DNA from: Rubrivivax sp.
GTDB taxonomy: Bacteria > Pseudomonadota > Gammaproteobacteria > Burkholderiales > Burkholderiaceae_C
Reading direction: 5' to 3'
NCBI GenBank assembly: GCA_030653385.1
Contig: JAURZM010000063.1
Coordinates: 62,001-126,000 of the forward strand
DNA length: 64,000 nt
The translations under genes were made by a program, and so were the position numbers. The stretch's first letter is position 1. Every line of letters starts with the position of its first letter. Positions 50,667-59,812 of the stretch are shown here, in pieces. The notes beneath the pieces were generated by a model that saw nothing but the letters and a program-made list of their open reading frames with translations, was not told the DNA's origin and did no database searches.

Positions 50667-52948
50667 AGCCGCCCCTTGCGGTGCAACCCGAGGGTGCCGC
50701 CGCCATCGTGCACCTGGCCAGCGTGGCCGACGATTCGGGCGCCGACCCGGTGCAGCGTGCACGCGCCTTTGCCGAACCCCTGCTGACCGAACAGCTGCTG
50801 GACACCGGCGAAGACGCGCTGGGCCATGCCGACGGCGTGGCCGCCGTGTTGCGCGGCATCGGCGCTTCGCCCACGCTGTGTGCGGCGGCTTACCTGGTCT
50901 ACGCGGGTGACTACCTGCAGCGCCCCGAAGAAGTGGTGCGCAAGGCCTTCGGCGAGTCCTACGCCAGCCTGGTGACCTTGACGCGCAAGCTGGTGCAGAT
51001 CCAGCGCGCGGCACGGGCGGCAAAGGTCGGCGCAGACCAGCGTGCCGAGCAGACCGAACGTGTGCGCAAGATGCTGCTGGCCTTTTCGCGCGACCTGCGG
51101 GTGGTGCTGCTGCGCTTGGCCTCGCGCCTGCAGACGCTGCGCTGGTTTGCCGCCAACAAACAGCCTTGCCCGGCCGACCTGGCCACCGAGAGCCTGCAGA
51201 TCTTTGCGCCGCTGGCCAACCGGCTGGGCATCTGGCAGGTGAAGTGGGAACTCGAAGACCTGTCCTTCCGTTTCCTGCAGCCGGCTGAATACCAGCGCAT
51301 GGCGCGCCTGGTGGACGAAACGCGCGCCGAACGTGAGCACAGCGTGACGGCCGCACGGGCCGAACTGATGGCACTGCTGGCCCGCCACGGCCTGCAGGCC
51401 GACGTGCAGGGCAGGCCCAAGCATCTGTACAGCATCTGGAAAAAGATGCAGGGCAAGGGACTGGACTTCGCGCGTGTTTTCGACGCCCGCGCGCTGCGGG
51501 TCATCGTGGCCGACGTGGCCAGCTGTTATGCCGTGCTGGCACGGGTGCACGAAGCCTTCCGGCCTGTGGACGGTGAGTTCGACGACTACGTCGCGCGACC
51601 CAAGCCCAACGGCTACCAGAGCTTGCACACCGTGGTGCTGGGCGCCGACGGCCGGCCGCTGGAAGTGCAGATCCGCACCCGTGCCATGCACGAACATGCG
51701 GAGCACGGCGTGGCCGCGCACTGGATGTACAAGGAGGCCGGCACGAAGGGCTATGCCGGCCAGAGCGGCTTGCGCGGCAGCGCAGGTGGTGCGGGTGGTG
51801 CAGGTGGCGGTGCGGACTTCGAAGACCGCGTGGCCGAAGCCCGCAAGGCCGTGCTGCGTGAACTGCTGGCCTGGGAGCGTGACTTTGCCGGCCAGGGCAA
51901 CACGAAGTTCGACGGCGCATCCGCGGCCGGCGCGCAGACCGTCGAGGCCAGCGACCGCATCTACGTCTTCACGCCCCAAGCCACCATCATCGACCTGCCA
52001 GCCGGTGGCACGGCCGTGGACTTTGCCTACGCGCTGCACACCGACCTGGGCCACCGCTGCCGCGGCGCGCGTGTCGACGGGGCCATGGTGACGCTGAACA
52101 CGCCGCTGCTGTCGGGCCAGACGGTGGAGGTGGTGGCGGCCAAGGAAGGCGGCCCGTCGCTGGACTGGTTGAACCCCGAACTGGGCTACCTGGCCAGCCA
52201 GCGTTCACGTGCCAAGGCGCGCGCCTGGTTCAACGCCCAGGCCCAGGCGCAGACCATTGCACGCGGCCGTGAGCTGGTGGAAAAGCTGCTGCAGCGCGAA
52301 GGCCGCACGGCCATCGAACGCGACGGGCTGGCCGAACAACTGGGCTTCAAGGGCGCCGACGCGCTGTTCGAGGTGGTGGGCAAGGACGAACTGTCGCTGC
52401 GCACCATCGAAAACCTGCTGCGCCCGGCCGAGCCCGAGGCCGATGCAGACCGCATCCTGCTGCACCGCCCTCGCAGCGAAGCCGGCGGTGGTCGCGGCGG
52501 CGTGCTGGTGGTGGGCATGGACTCCTTGCTCACCAACCTGGCCCGTTGCTGCCGGCCAGCGCCACCCGATGCCATCGCGGGCTTCGTCACCCGCGGTCGG
52601 GGCGTGGCCGTGCACCGGCGCGACTGCAGCAATCTGCGCCACATGGCACAAGGTTCGCCGGGCCGCGTGATCGATGTCCAGTGGGGCCGCCCGGGCGGCG
52701 ACAAGGCCCCGATGTACCCGCTGGACGTGGTGGTGGAAGCCGCCGACCGGCCGGGCCTGCTGCGCGACATTTCCGAAGTCTTCGCCAAGGACAAGATGAA
52801 CGTCACCGGCGTGCACACGCAAAGCGCCAAGGACCGCAGCAGCGCGTGGATGACCTTCACGGTGGAAGTGGCCGACGTTGCCCGGCTGGGCAGCGTGCTG
52901 GCCCAGATCGGCCGCGTGGCGGGCGTTCGTCACGCGCGGCGCAAGTAG
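50663..52948 (+). CDS. relA: GTP pyrophosphokinase RelA, synthetase-only (p)ppGpp enzyme
   Basis: 761 residues. Makes (p)ppGpp on ribosomes with uncharged tRNA. The hydrolase-like N-terminus lacks the His-Asp pair of SpoT (AAYLVYAGDYLQRPEEVV), so it is degenerate. The synthetase domain has GRPKHLYSIWKKMQGKGLDF, FDARALRVIV and the acidic EFDDYVARPKPNGYQSLHT (near 304), where the EFDD type marks RelA rather than SpoT. A Gly-rich insert (GSAGGAGGAGGGADF) follows the synthetase. TGS (IYVFTPQATIIDLPAGGTAV, about 430), zinc-finger (NLARCCRPAPPD, HRRDCSNLRHM) and ACT (about 686-760) domains complete it. Coupled to the upstream hydrolase. Confidence 0.95.
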   Translation: MKPPLAVQPEGAAAIVHLASVADDSGADPVQRARAFAEPLLTEQLLDTGEDALGHADGVAAVLRGIGASPTLCAAAYLVYAGDYLQRPEEVVRKAFGESYASLVTLTRKLVQIQRAARAAKVGADQRAEQTERVRKMLLAFSRDLRVVLLRLASRLQTLRWFAANKQPCPADLATESLQIFAPLANRLGIWQVKWELEDLSFRFLQPAEYQRMARLVDETRAEREHSVTAARAELMALLARHGLQADVQGRPKHLYSIWKKMQGKGLDFARVFDARALRVIVADVASCYAVLARVHEAFRPVDGEFDDYVARPKPNGYQSLHTVVLGADGRPLEVQIRTRAMHEHAEHGVAAHWMYKEAGTKGYAGQSGLRGSAGGAGGAGGGADFEDRVAEARKAVLRELLAWERDFAGQGNTKFDGASAAGAQTVEASDRIYVFTPQATIIDLPAGGTAVDFAYALHTDLGHRCRGARVDGAMVTLNTPLLSGQTVEVVAAKEGGPSLDWLNPELGYLASQRSRAKARAWFNAQAQAQTIARGRELVEKLLQREGRTAIERDGLAEQLGFKGADALFEVVGKDELSLRTIENLLRPAEPEADADRILLHRPRSEAGGGRGGVLVVGMDSLLTNLARCCRPAPPDAIAGFVTRGRGVAVHRRDCSNLRHMAQGSPGRVIDVQWGRPGGDKAPMYPLDVVVEAADRPGLLRDISEVFAKDKMNVTGVHTQSAKDRSSAWMTFTVEVADVARLGSVLAQIGRVAGVRHARRK

Positions 52949-52995
52949 GGCAGCCGAAAGGCCCGGCGGACCTCCTATATACTCACGGGTTCCTC

Positions 52996-53072
52996 AGGCG
53001 CGTAGCTCAGCTGGTTAGAGCACCACCTTGACATGGTGGGGGTCGTTGGTTCGAGTCCAATCGCGCCTACCA
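52996..53072 (+). tRNA. tRNA-Val (anticodon GAC)
   Basis: 77 bases including the encoded CCA. Acceptor arms are AGGCGCG (52996-53002) and CGCGCCT (53062-53068), followed by ACCA. The D arm has AGCTCAGCTGGTTAGAGC, and the anticodon stem CCACC-TTGACAT-GGTGG gives anticodon GAC. The T arm contains GGTTCGAGTCC. A terminator follows 17 bases later. Confidence 0.96.
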
Positions 53073-53089
53073 AATTCGGTAGGGAAATC

Positions 53090-53121
53090 AAGCACCCGGC
53101 GGCAACGCCAGGTGCTTTTTT
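53090..53121 (+). terminator. Rho-independent terminator after tRNA-Val
   Basis: AAGCACC (53090-53096) pairs with GGTGCTT (53111-53117) across a 14-base loop that itself contains GGCGGCAACGCC. A run of T follows to 53121. Confidence 0.88.
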
Positions 53122-53340
53122 CTTGGCTTGCCGCAGCACACTGGCGGCGCAGGCGCCGCCGTGTACGGCTGCGCACAGACCCTGAAGTGATGGCGCGCTA
53201 CACACTGCTTCAACGAAGCGCCGTGGCCGATCTGGGGCTTATCGGCGTCCACGGTGCGAACGGGTTGGCCAATGACGGCCGGGCTGGCTTGCCGCACACA
53301 GGTCACAGCAGTCCACCAACAGGCCAGCCTTGCCGTTTCC

Positions 53341-56103
53341 ATGACACCCCGTCTTTCGACAAACGGCCCCCCTGGCCCCGACGCTCGCTCCGTTGCCCCC
53401 GCAGCGCCGGTCTGGCATGCCCTTGGCGTGGCGCAAGTGCTGATGGACCAGGGCAGCAAGCTCGACTCCGGCCTCGGCCGCGACGAAGCCGAACTGCGCC
53501 TGCAGCAGCACGGCCGCAACAACCTGCCGGCGGCCAGGCGCCGCGCGGCGTGGCTGCGACTGGCGCTGCAGTTCCACAATCCCTTGATCTACGTGCTGCT
53601 GGCTGCCACTGCCGTCACCTTCGCCCTGGACGACCTGGTGGATGCCAGTGTGATCATGGGTGTGGTGCTGATCAACGCGCTGATCGGTTACGTACAGGAA
53701 GGCAAGGCCGAGAAGGCGCTGGAAGCGGTGAGCGCGATGCTCGCCAGCCACGCCACGGTGCGGCGCGACGGCGCATGGCAGCAGATCGACGCCGCGCTGC
53801 TGGTGCCGGGCGACGTGGTGCAACTGGAATCCGGCGACCGCGTGCCCGCCGACCTGCGGCTGCTGCACGTGAAAAACCTGCGCATCGACGAGGCCGCGCT
53901 CACCGGCGAATCGGTGGCCGCCGACAAAGGCACCGAAGCCGTGGCCGAGGACGCGCCCATCGGTGACCGTGGCTGCATGGCCTATTCGGGCACCGTGGTC
54001 AGCGTCGGCCAGGCGCAGGGCGTGGTGGTGGCCACGGGAAAGGGCACCGAGATCGGCCGCATCGGCACGATGGTGGGCGAAGTGGACACGCTGGCCACGC
54101 CGTTGACGCGCCGGCTCGACCAGTTCGCGCTGCGCATCACGCTGTTCATCGTCGTCGTCGGGCTGATCACCTTCGCCTACGGCTACTTCTGGCGCGGCCT
54201 GCCGCTGCTGGACATCTTCCTGGCCGTGGTCGGGCTGGCGGTGGCGGCCATCCCCGAGGGCCTGCCCGCCATCGTCACCATCGTGCTGGCCATCGGCACA
54301 CGCAACATGGCGCGCAACAAGGCCATCGTGCGGCGCCTGCCGGCGGTGGAGACGCTGGGCTCGGTGACGGTGATCTGTTCGGACAAGACCGGCACGCTGA
54401 CGAAGAACGAAATGACCGCCGTGCGCGTGATGCTGGCCGGCCACACGCTGCAAGTCAGCGGCGCAGGATATGCACCTGACGGCGGTTTCCAGCGTGACGG
54501 CGTGGCCGTGGATGCCGAAGACGATGCGGGCCTGCTCGCGCTGGCGCAATGCGCCTTGTTGTGCAACAACGCGCAGCTGCGGCAGGGCAGGGACAGCGAA
54601 GGCGGTGACGATGCCGCAGGCTGGCAATTGGTCGGCGACCCGACCGAAGGTGCATTGCTGGCACTGGCCCACAAGGCCGGGCTCGATGCGCACGAGGCGG
54701 CCTCTGCCACACCAAGAATCGACGAGATCCCTTTCGAGTCCGAGCACCGCTACATGGCCACCTTGCACCACGACCCTGCAGGGCAGGCCTTTGTGCTGCT
54801 GAAGGGCGCGCCGGAGCGGGTGCTCGACCTGTGCACCCACCAGGGTGACGGTCAGCCGCTGGACCGCAGCCGTTGGGAACAGCGCATGAACGAGGCCGCA
54901 GACGCCGGCCAGCGTGTGCTGGCGTTGGCGCGCCGCGACATGCCGGCCGGCACCACGGCTTTGTCCAGCGACGACATCGGCACCCACTTCACGCTGCTCG
55001 GGCTGGCCGGTCTGATCGACCCGCCGCGTGAAGAGGCCATCGCAGCGGTGGCCGAGTGCCAGGCCGCCGGGCTGCGCGTCAAGATGATCACCGGCGACCA
55101 TGCCGGCACCGCGGCGGCCATCGGCCGGCAACTGGGCCTGAACGCCGACGCCGTGCTGACCGGCGCCACGGTGCAGAAGCTGAACGACGAGGAACTGCGG
55201 CGGCGCGCGCTGGACAGCGACATCGTCGCCCGCGCCAGCCCTGAGCACAAGCTGCGGCTGGTGCGTGCGCTGCAGGCCGAAGGCGAGCTGGTGGCGATGA
55301 CCGGCGACGGCGTCAACGACGCGCCGGCGCTGAAGACCGCCGACATCGGCGTGGCCATGGGCCACAAGGGCACCGACGCCGCGCGCCAGGCCGCCGACCT
55401 GGTGCTGACCGACGACAACTTTGCCACCATCGCGCTGGCCGTGCGCGAAGGCCGCGTGGTCTTCGACAACATCAGGAAGGCGCTTCTGTTCATCCTGCCC
55501 ACCAGCGGTGGCGAGGCCGGGGTGATCCTGATCGCGGTCTTTGCCGGCTTCACGCTGCCGGTCACTGCCGGCCAGGTGTTGTGGGTCAACCTGGTCACGG
55601 CGGTGACGCTGGCGCTGGCGCTGGCCTTCGAGCCCGCCGAAGCCGATGTCATGCAACGGCCCCCGCGTTCACCGCAAGAGCCGCTGGTCACGCGCATGCT
55701 GGCCCTGCGCATCGCCTACGTGAGTGCGTTGATGATGGCCGTGACCTTCGCCGCGTTCCAGTGGGAACTGGCGCGTGGCAGCAGCACCGAGGTCGCGCGC
55801 ACCGCCGCCGTCAACATGCTGGTGGCCAGCGAACTGGTGTACCTGTTCGCGGTGCGTCGCTTCACTGCATCGGCCCTCACGCGGCACATCTTCAGCGGCA
55901 ACCCGGTGGCGCTGTGGATGAGCGCGCTGCTGATCGTGCTGCAGCTGGCCTTCACCTACGCGCCGCCGCTGCAGAGGCTGTTCCAGACCCAGGCGCTCGA
56001 CGGCCAGTCCTGGCTGGTCATTGCCGGCTTGAGCGCGCTGCTGTTCCTGGCCGTCGAGGCCGGCAAGGCGGTGCTGCGGCGACGCGGCGCAGCGGGCATG
56101 TAG
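53341..56103 (+). CDS. Cation-transporting P-type ATPase (P2A, calcium-pump-like)
   Basis: 920 residues, inner membrane. The N-terminal cation ATPase domain has HALGVAQVLM and LGRDEAELRLQQHGRNNLPA. Actuator motif: LTGESVA (near 186). Membrane-segment ion site: AAIPEGLPAIVTIVLAIGTR (PEGLP, P2 type). Phosphorylation site: ICSDKTGTLTKNEMTAV (Asp near 348). Nucleotide-binding KGAPERVLDLC and hinge MTGDGVNDAPALK (near 653). Six C-terminal helices end in a short tail. Bacterial relatives pump Ca2+, Mg2+ or Na+; the ion cannot be told from sequence alone. ATG 53341 starts just before the cation ATPase domain. A convergent ORF overlaps the last 86 bases. Confidence 0.93.
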   Translation: MTPRLSTNGPPGPDARSVAPAAPVWHALGVAQVLMDQGSKLDSGLGRDEAELRLQQHGRNNLPAARRRAAWLRLALQFHNPLIYVLLAATAVTFALDDLVDASVIMGVVLINALIGYVQEGKAEKALEAVSAMLASHATVRRDGAWQQIDAALLVPGDVVQLESGDRVPADLRLLHVKNLRIDEAALTGESVAADKGTEAVAEDAPIGDRGCMAYSGTVVSVGQAQGVVVATGKGTEIGRIGTMVGEVDTLATPLTRRLDQFALRITLFIVVVGLITFAYGYFWRGLPLLDIFLAVVGLAVAAIPEGLPAIVTIVLAIGTRNMARNKAIVRRLPAVETLGSVTVICSDKTGTLTKNEMTAVRVMLAGHTLQVSGAGYAPDGGFQRDGVAVDAEDDAGLLALAQCALLCNNAQLRQGRDSEGGDDAAGWQLVGDPTEGALLALAHKAGLDAHEAASATPRIDEIPFESEHRYMATLHHDPAGQAFVLLKGAPERVLDLCTHQGDGQPLDRSRWEQRMNEAADAGQRVLALARRDMPAGTTALSSDDIGTHFTLLGLAGLIDPPREEAIAAVAECQAAGLRVKMITGDHAGTAAAIGRQLGLNADAVLTGATVQKLNDEELRRRALDSDIVARASPEHKLRLVRALQAEGELVAMTGDGVNDAPALKTADIGVAMGHKGTDAARQAADLVLTDDNFATIALAVREGRVVFDNIRKALLFILPTSGGEAGVILIAVFAGFTLPVTAGQVLWVNLVTAVTLALALAFEPAEADVMQRPPRSPQEPLVTRMLALRIAYVSALMMAVTFAAFQWELARGSSTEVARTAAVNMLVASELVYLFAVRRFTASALTRHIFSGNPVALWMSALLIVLQLAFTYAPPLQRLFQTQALDGQSWLVIAGLSALLFLAVEAGKAVLRRRGAAGM

Positions 56104-56521
56104 CTTCAGAGGCAAGCGTTTGCGGGTCCTGGACATCCAGCCCATTTCGAATCGCATAGGCCCGGCCAAACAGGCCCAGCGTGGCATCAACTTCGTTCAG
56201 CGTTCGTGACGCCTGGGACCAGCTGCCACCACCGTCACAAAACGGCACGGTCGCCGGCATGATGACCAATGCCAGCATCATGAAGCGGCTTTCTACGAAG
56301 TCCGTCAGGCTGACGGCCAGGAAGCCGCCGACGACCGTGAAGACAAGGACGGCGTCCAGCGTGATGGCAATGCGCAAGCCGTAGTCGCTCAGGAGCCACT
56401 GGCCCCTGAAAAACATCCCGAGGCAAACGAGACCCAGCGCGCCGGCAAGGTCCAGGCCCGGGGTGCGCAGTTGCGGTCGTGGGTGCCACCATCGCCAGCC
56501 CCCGTCGTGGCCAAGCGGCAT
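56018..56521 (-). CDS. Hypothetical membrane protein, convergent with the ATPase gene
   Basis: About 167 residues from ATG 56521 (MPLGHDGGWRWW). It has two or three hydrophobic segments: LDLAGALGLVCLGMFF, IAITLDAVLVFTVVGGFLAV and FMMLALVIMPATVPFC. Then comes a soluble tail with SWSQASRTLNEVDATLGLFG. Codon use in the hydrophobic part looks genuine (G/C at third positions), but no family is recognised, the last 29 codons overlap the ATPase gene, and upstream the frame is of doubtful quality. It may be a decayed gene. Confidence 0.45.
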   Translation of the reverse strand: MPLGHDGGWRWWHPRPQLRTPGLDLAGALGLVCLGMFFRGQWLLSDYGLRIAITLDAVLVFTVVGGFLAVSLTDFVESRFMMLALVIMPATVPFCDGGGSWSQASRTLNEVDATLGLFGRAYAIRNGLDVQDPQTLASEATCPLRRVAAAPPCRPRRPGTAARSSRQ

Positions 56522-56776
56522 GCCGAGTCCGTGGCCCGGATCACTGCGCTGCTTGACCAGGTCGACACGGCGGACGCCGTAGCTGCGTGAGGGCCCCGGG
56601 CAGACGGCACCGACACCAGCGGGCTGGCGCATGCGTGCGAAGCCCTCAAGGCAGCGGTGCTTGCAGCCGGTGCCGCCGGGCGGCTGCAGGTGCTCGAGAT
56701 GGCTGCCATGCTGGCCCGCTGCAGCGCACTCAGTCGCGCGACGCAGCAGGCCGTGAAGGCGCGCGGGCACGCTGGC
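56522..56776. other. Unresolved region, possible gene remnant on the plus strand
   Basis: On the plus strand one frame gives helical, coding-like sequence on both sides of a TGA at about 56587: VAKRHAESVARITALLDQVD before, and HACEALKAAVLAAGAAGRLQ then VLEMAAMLARCSALSRAT after. This could be a broken gene read opposite to the small membrane ORFs. No family was recognised, and I cannot decide between strands. Confidence 0.25.
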
Positions 56777-57115
56777 TCAGAACGGCGCCAGACGGTTCCT
56801 CACGTACAACAGGACGAGCCAGATCGTGACGCCCGTGCTGGTGTACTGCGCAAACTCGAAAACCCATCCCAGGACGGGCGGGAACGCCAATAGCGGTGCG
56901 AGTGTGGCCGTGAGCCAGAACACCAGGGCCATCAGGCCCCAGCGCTTCAGGTAAACCGGCAGCCAGCGCAGCAGCCACGCCTTGTTGCGGCGCGCCTTGG
57001 CGCTGCGCACTTCGGCGGTGTCTGCATCGGCCTCGGTGTGCAAAAAAGAGTTCGGCAACAGAAACGATGCCAGCAGGCTGCCGCTGCGCTCTGTCGGTCC
57101 GGTGGCTGAGTCCAT
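56777..57115 (-). CDS. Small hypothetical membrane protein
   Basis: 112 residues, ATG 57115. A polar N-terminus (about 1-45) with an acidic stretch (HTEADADTAEVRS) and a basic one (KARRNKAW) is followed by two membrane helices, LMALVFWLTATLAPLLAF and FAQYTSTGVTIWLVLLYV. Both ends are probably cytosolic. No family was recognised. It lies downstream of cls on the same strand, 83 bases after its stop, and may belong to the same envelope-related unit. Confidence 0.6.
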   Translation of the reverse strand: MDSATGPTERSGSLLASFLLPNSFLHTEADADTAEVRSAKARRNKAWLLRWLPVYLKRWGLMALVFWLTATLAPLLAFPPVLGWVFEFAQYTSTGVTIWLVLLYVRNRLAPF

Positions 57116-57198
57116 GGCGAAGAGCCTCGTGCTGAAGTGGGTGCATCGAGCGTGCGCACATCCAGCATGAATGTCTGTCCGGTGCCGAACGCAGGTCC

Positions 57199-58647
57199 TC
57201 AGAGATACGGCGACAGCAGCCTGGCCACGCCATTGCGCAGTCGTGCGGGCAAGGGCAGCGCGGCCAGTTCGGCTGCGCTCAGCAGTCGTGCACCGGCCAT
57301 GCGGCCAGCCACCACGGTGTCGAGACGGCGCACGAGGGCCTGGTCGATGCAGGCCAGGTTGTATTCGAAGTTCAAGCGCAGGCTGCGGGCATCCCAGTTG
57401 GTCGAGCCGATCAGCGACCAGTGGTCATCGACCAGCAGCAGCTTGGTGTGGTCGAAAGGCGGGGGGCTCAGGTGGATGCGGCAGCCGCTGGCCAACAGTT
57501 CCGGCAATTGCGGGCGTGTCGCCCAGTCCATCACACGCAGGTTGCTGCGCTCTGGCAGCACGATGTCCACGGCAACGCCGCGCAGGGCCGTCACCTTCAG
57601 CGCCGCCAGCAAGGTTTCGTCGGGCAGGAAGTAGGGGGTCACGATGCGCACACGCGAGCGAGCCACGGCCAGTGCGCCCAGCAGCACCTGGGGCAGATTG
57701 TCGATGTCGGCGTCGGGGCCGTCGGCCACGCCGCGGGCGGCGACCGGGCCGCAGGGCGCCAGCGCCGGAAACCAGTGGTCGCCCAGCAGCTGCTCGCCAA
57801 AGGCGTAGGCCCAGTCCACGGCAAACGTGCGCTGCAGATCCGCCACCACGGGCCCCTGCACACCGAAGTGAAGGCAGTGCACCGGGTGCAGAGGTTGCCG
57901 GGCCAGCCAGTGGCCGACGCGGATGTTCATGCCACCGGTGAAACCGGTGATGCCGTCGACCACCATGATCTTGCGGTGGTTGCGAAGGTTGGCGTAGCGC
58001 GAGCGCAAGGGGTTGCGGGTTGGCGAAAACGCCGTGGCCGTGACACCCGAGCGGCGCAGGGTGTGCAGCATGTCCGGCCGGCTGTAACGCAGACCCAGCC
58101 CGTCGATCAGCACGCGCACCTCGACCCCGCGCTCACGCGCGCTGCACAAGGCCCGCAGGAAGGCCTGGCCTGCGGCGTCGTTGTCGAAGATGTAGCTCGC
58201 CAGCGAGATGGAGCGCTGCGCACCGGCGATGGCCGCGAGCATGGACGGGTAGGCTGCGTCGCCGTCCTGCAGCACGTCGATGCGGTTGCCAGCCAGCAGC
58301 GGGTTGCCGGTGAGGCGGACACACAACCGCTCCAGACCGGCCAGGCCACTGTCGTCTTGCAGCACGGCCGGTGTGCCCGAGGCGGCGTCAGTCGAGACAG
58401 GGTGTTCATCCTGGGCCCAGGCCGCGCGCAGACCGAGCGCGACGGCGCTGCGCTGGACGCGGTTGATGCCGAACACCAGGTACAGCAGCGAGCCGATGCC
58501 GGGCGCCAGCCAGGCCAGACCGACCCAGCCGATCACGGCACTGACCTGCCGTTTGCGCAGCACCGCATCGACGGTGACGGCAATGGCCGCGCCGGTGTGC
58601 ACCACCGCAAACAGTTGCAGCCAAGCCTGTGTCACGACGTCCCGCAT
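57199..58647 (-). CDS. cls: Cardiolipin synthase (phospholipase D family)
   Basis: 482 residues, inner membrane. Two N-terminal helices (LFAVVHTGAAIAVTVDAVL; IGWVGLAWLAPGIGSLLYLV) precede two phospholipase D domains with intact HKD motifs: LRNHRKIMVVDG (near 225) and FDHTKLLLVDDHWSLIGSTN (near 399). It condenses two phosphatidylglycerols, or PG with another phospholipid, into cardiolipin. The length and helices fit the ClsA type. The M48 protease and lemA genes lie upstream on the same strand. Confidence 0.93.
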   Translation of the reverse strand: MRDVVTQAWLQLFAVVHTGAAIAVTVDAVLRKRQVSAVIGWVGLAWLAPGIGSLLYLVFGINRVQRSAVALGLRAAWAQDEHPVSTDAASGTPAVLQDDSGLAGLERLCVRLTGNPLLAGNRIDVLQDGDAAYPSMLAAIAGAQRSISLASYIFDNDAAGQAFLRALCSARERGVEVRVLIDGLGLRYSRPDMLHTLRRSGVTATAFSPTRNPLRSRYANLRNHRKIMVVDGITGFTGGMNIRVGHWLARQPLHPVHCLHFGVQGPVVADLQRTFAVDWAYAFGEQLLGDHWFPALAPCGPVAARGVADGPDADIDNLPQVLLGALAVARSRVRIVTPYFLPDETLLAALKVTALRGVAVDIVLPERSNLRVMDWATRPQLPELLASGCRIHLSPPPFDHTKLLLVDDHWSLIGSTNWDARSLRLNFEYNLACIDQALVRRLDTVVAGRMAGARLLSAAELAALPLPARLRNGVARLLSPYL

Positions 58648-58727
58648 GCGTCAGCTTAAGGCGTCTTGCAAAGTCGGGCCGCAGACGGTCATCGGCCGAA
58701 GGCCCTTGCAGCCAGAGGCAGCCGCCT

Positions 58728-59780
58728 CTACGAGGGCTGGCCCAAGGTCTGCGCTGTGTTGTCGAAGGCGTCGAAGCGACCGTCCCAGCTGGGGTCGATG
58801 GCCCGGATGCGTTCGGCCAGTGGTGGGTGGGTGGCCAACCAGGCAAACGCCGGTTTGTTGAGGCCGTTTTCAAAGAACATGTGGCTGGCCTCGCCGGCAT
58901 GCGGCGAGTCGATGCGCGAACCCACGCTGCCGATCTTGCGCAGCGCCCCGGCCAGCCCGGCCGGGTTGCGCGTGAACTGCACGGCCGAGGCGTCGGCCAG
59001 CATCTCGCGCTGCCGGCTCAATGCGGCCTGGATCAAGCGACCGAACAGCACCCCCAGCGCGCCGATGACCAGCAGCGCCACGCCCAGCAGCATCACCGGG
59101 GCCCCCCGGCCCCGATTGCTGCCGCCGCGCGCGTACAGCAGGACGCGGCCGATCACGGTCAGACACACGATGCCGAACAGCACGCCCATGATGCGGATGT
59201 TCAGCCGCATGTCACCGTTGAGCAGGTGGCTGAACTCGTGGCCGATGACACCCTGCAGTTCGTCGCGAGTCAGCAGCGCCAGGCCACCGCGTGTGATGCC
59301 GATGGCGGCGTCCTTGGCGCTGTGGCCGGCGGCGAAGGCGTTGATGCCGGCGTCGTTGTCCAGCACGTAGACCTTGGGCACGGGCACGCCGGCAGCCAGC
59401 GCCATCTCTTCGACGACGTTGCGCAGCCGGCGCTCGTCGGCATCGGTCGGGTCGGTGGCCAGCAGGCGCCCGCCCAGTTCTTCGGCCACTTCGCTGCCAC
59501 CCCGCGACAGGCGCAGGAATTTGTAGGCCGCGCCTGCCATCACTACGCCCAGCGTGCCGATGACGACCCAGCCGAAGAGCTTAGCGTCCCAGGGTGCGAT
59601 GCTGCGCCATGTCGCAAACGCCGAAGGTGCACCGAATTCGGCCGGTGTCTGCGTGAAGTGCAGGATCAGCAGGCTGGCGACGTACACCGCAGCAATGATG
59701 AAAACCACCGCCAGCACGAAGTACAGCACCAGCGCGGTGGTCTTCGTCCTTGCCCGGGCCTGCTGGCCGAAGAAGTCCAT
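58728..59780 (-). CDS. M48 family metalloprotease (HtpX-like), membrane
   Basis: 350 residues. Two N-terminal helices (TALVLYFVLAVVFIIAAVYV; LFGWVVIGTLGVVMAGAAY) lead to the peptidase: LQGVIGHEFSHLLNGDMRL has the HEXXH zinc site (near 181), and the third ligand Glu is in REMLADASAVQF. Two more helices lie between (IRIMGVLFGIVCLTVIGRVL; VALLVIGALGVLFG). ATG 59780 (MDFFGQQARARTKTT) matches the usual family start; a TTG 10 codons upstream is less likely. It lies 32 bases after lemA, the common lemA-protease pair involved in membrane protein quality control. Confidence 0.92.
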   Translation of the reverse strand: MDFFGQQARARTKTTALVLYFVLAVVFIIAAVYVASLLILHFTQTPAEFGAPSAFATWRSIAPWDAKLFGWVVIGTLGVVMAGAAYKFLRLSRGGSEVAEELGGRLLATDPTDADERRLRNVVEEMALAAGVPVPKVYVLDNDAGINAFAAGHSAKDAAIGITRGGLALLTRDELQGVIGHEFSHLLNGDMRLNIRIMGVLFGIVCLTVIGRVLLYARGGSNRGRGAPVMLLGVALLVIGALGVLFGRLIQAALSRQREMLADASAVQFTRNPAGLAGALRKIGSVGSRIDSPHAGEASHMFFENGLNKPAFAWLATHPPLAERIRAIDPSWDGRFDAFDNTAQTLGQPS

Positions 59781-59812
59781 GTGTCGGGGCGAGCGCTTGA
59801 GCCAAGCCAACG

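Noticed and set aside
53239..55656. 805-codon minus-strand open frame over the ATPase gene
   Set aside because: Mirror frame of the P-type ATPase, whose DKTGT, TGES and GDGVND motifs fix the real strand.
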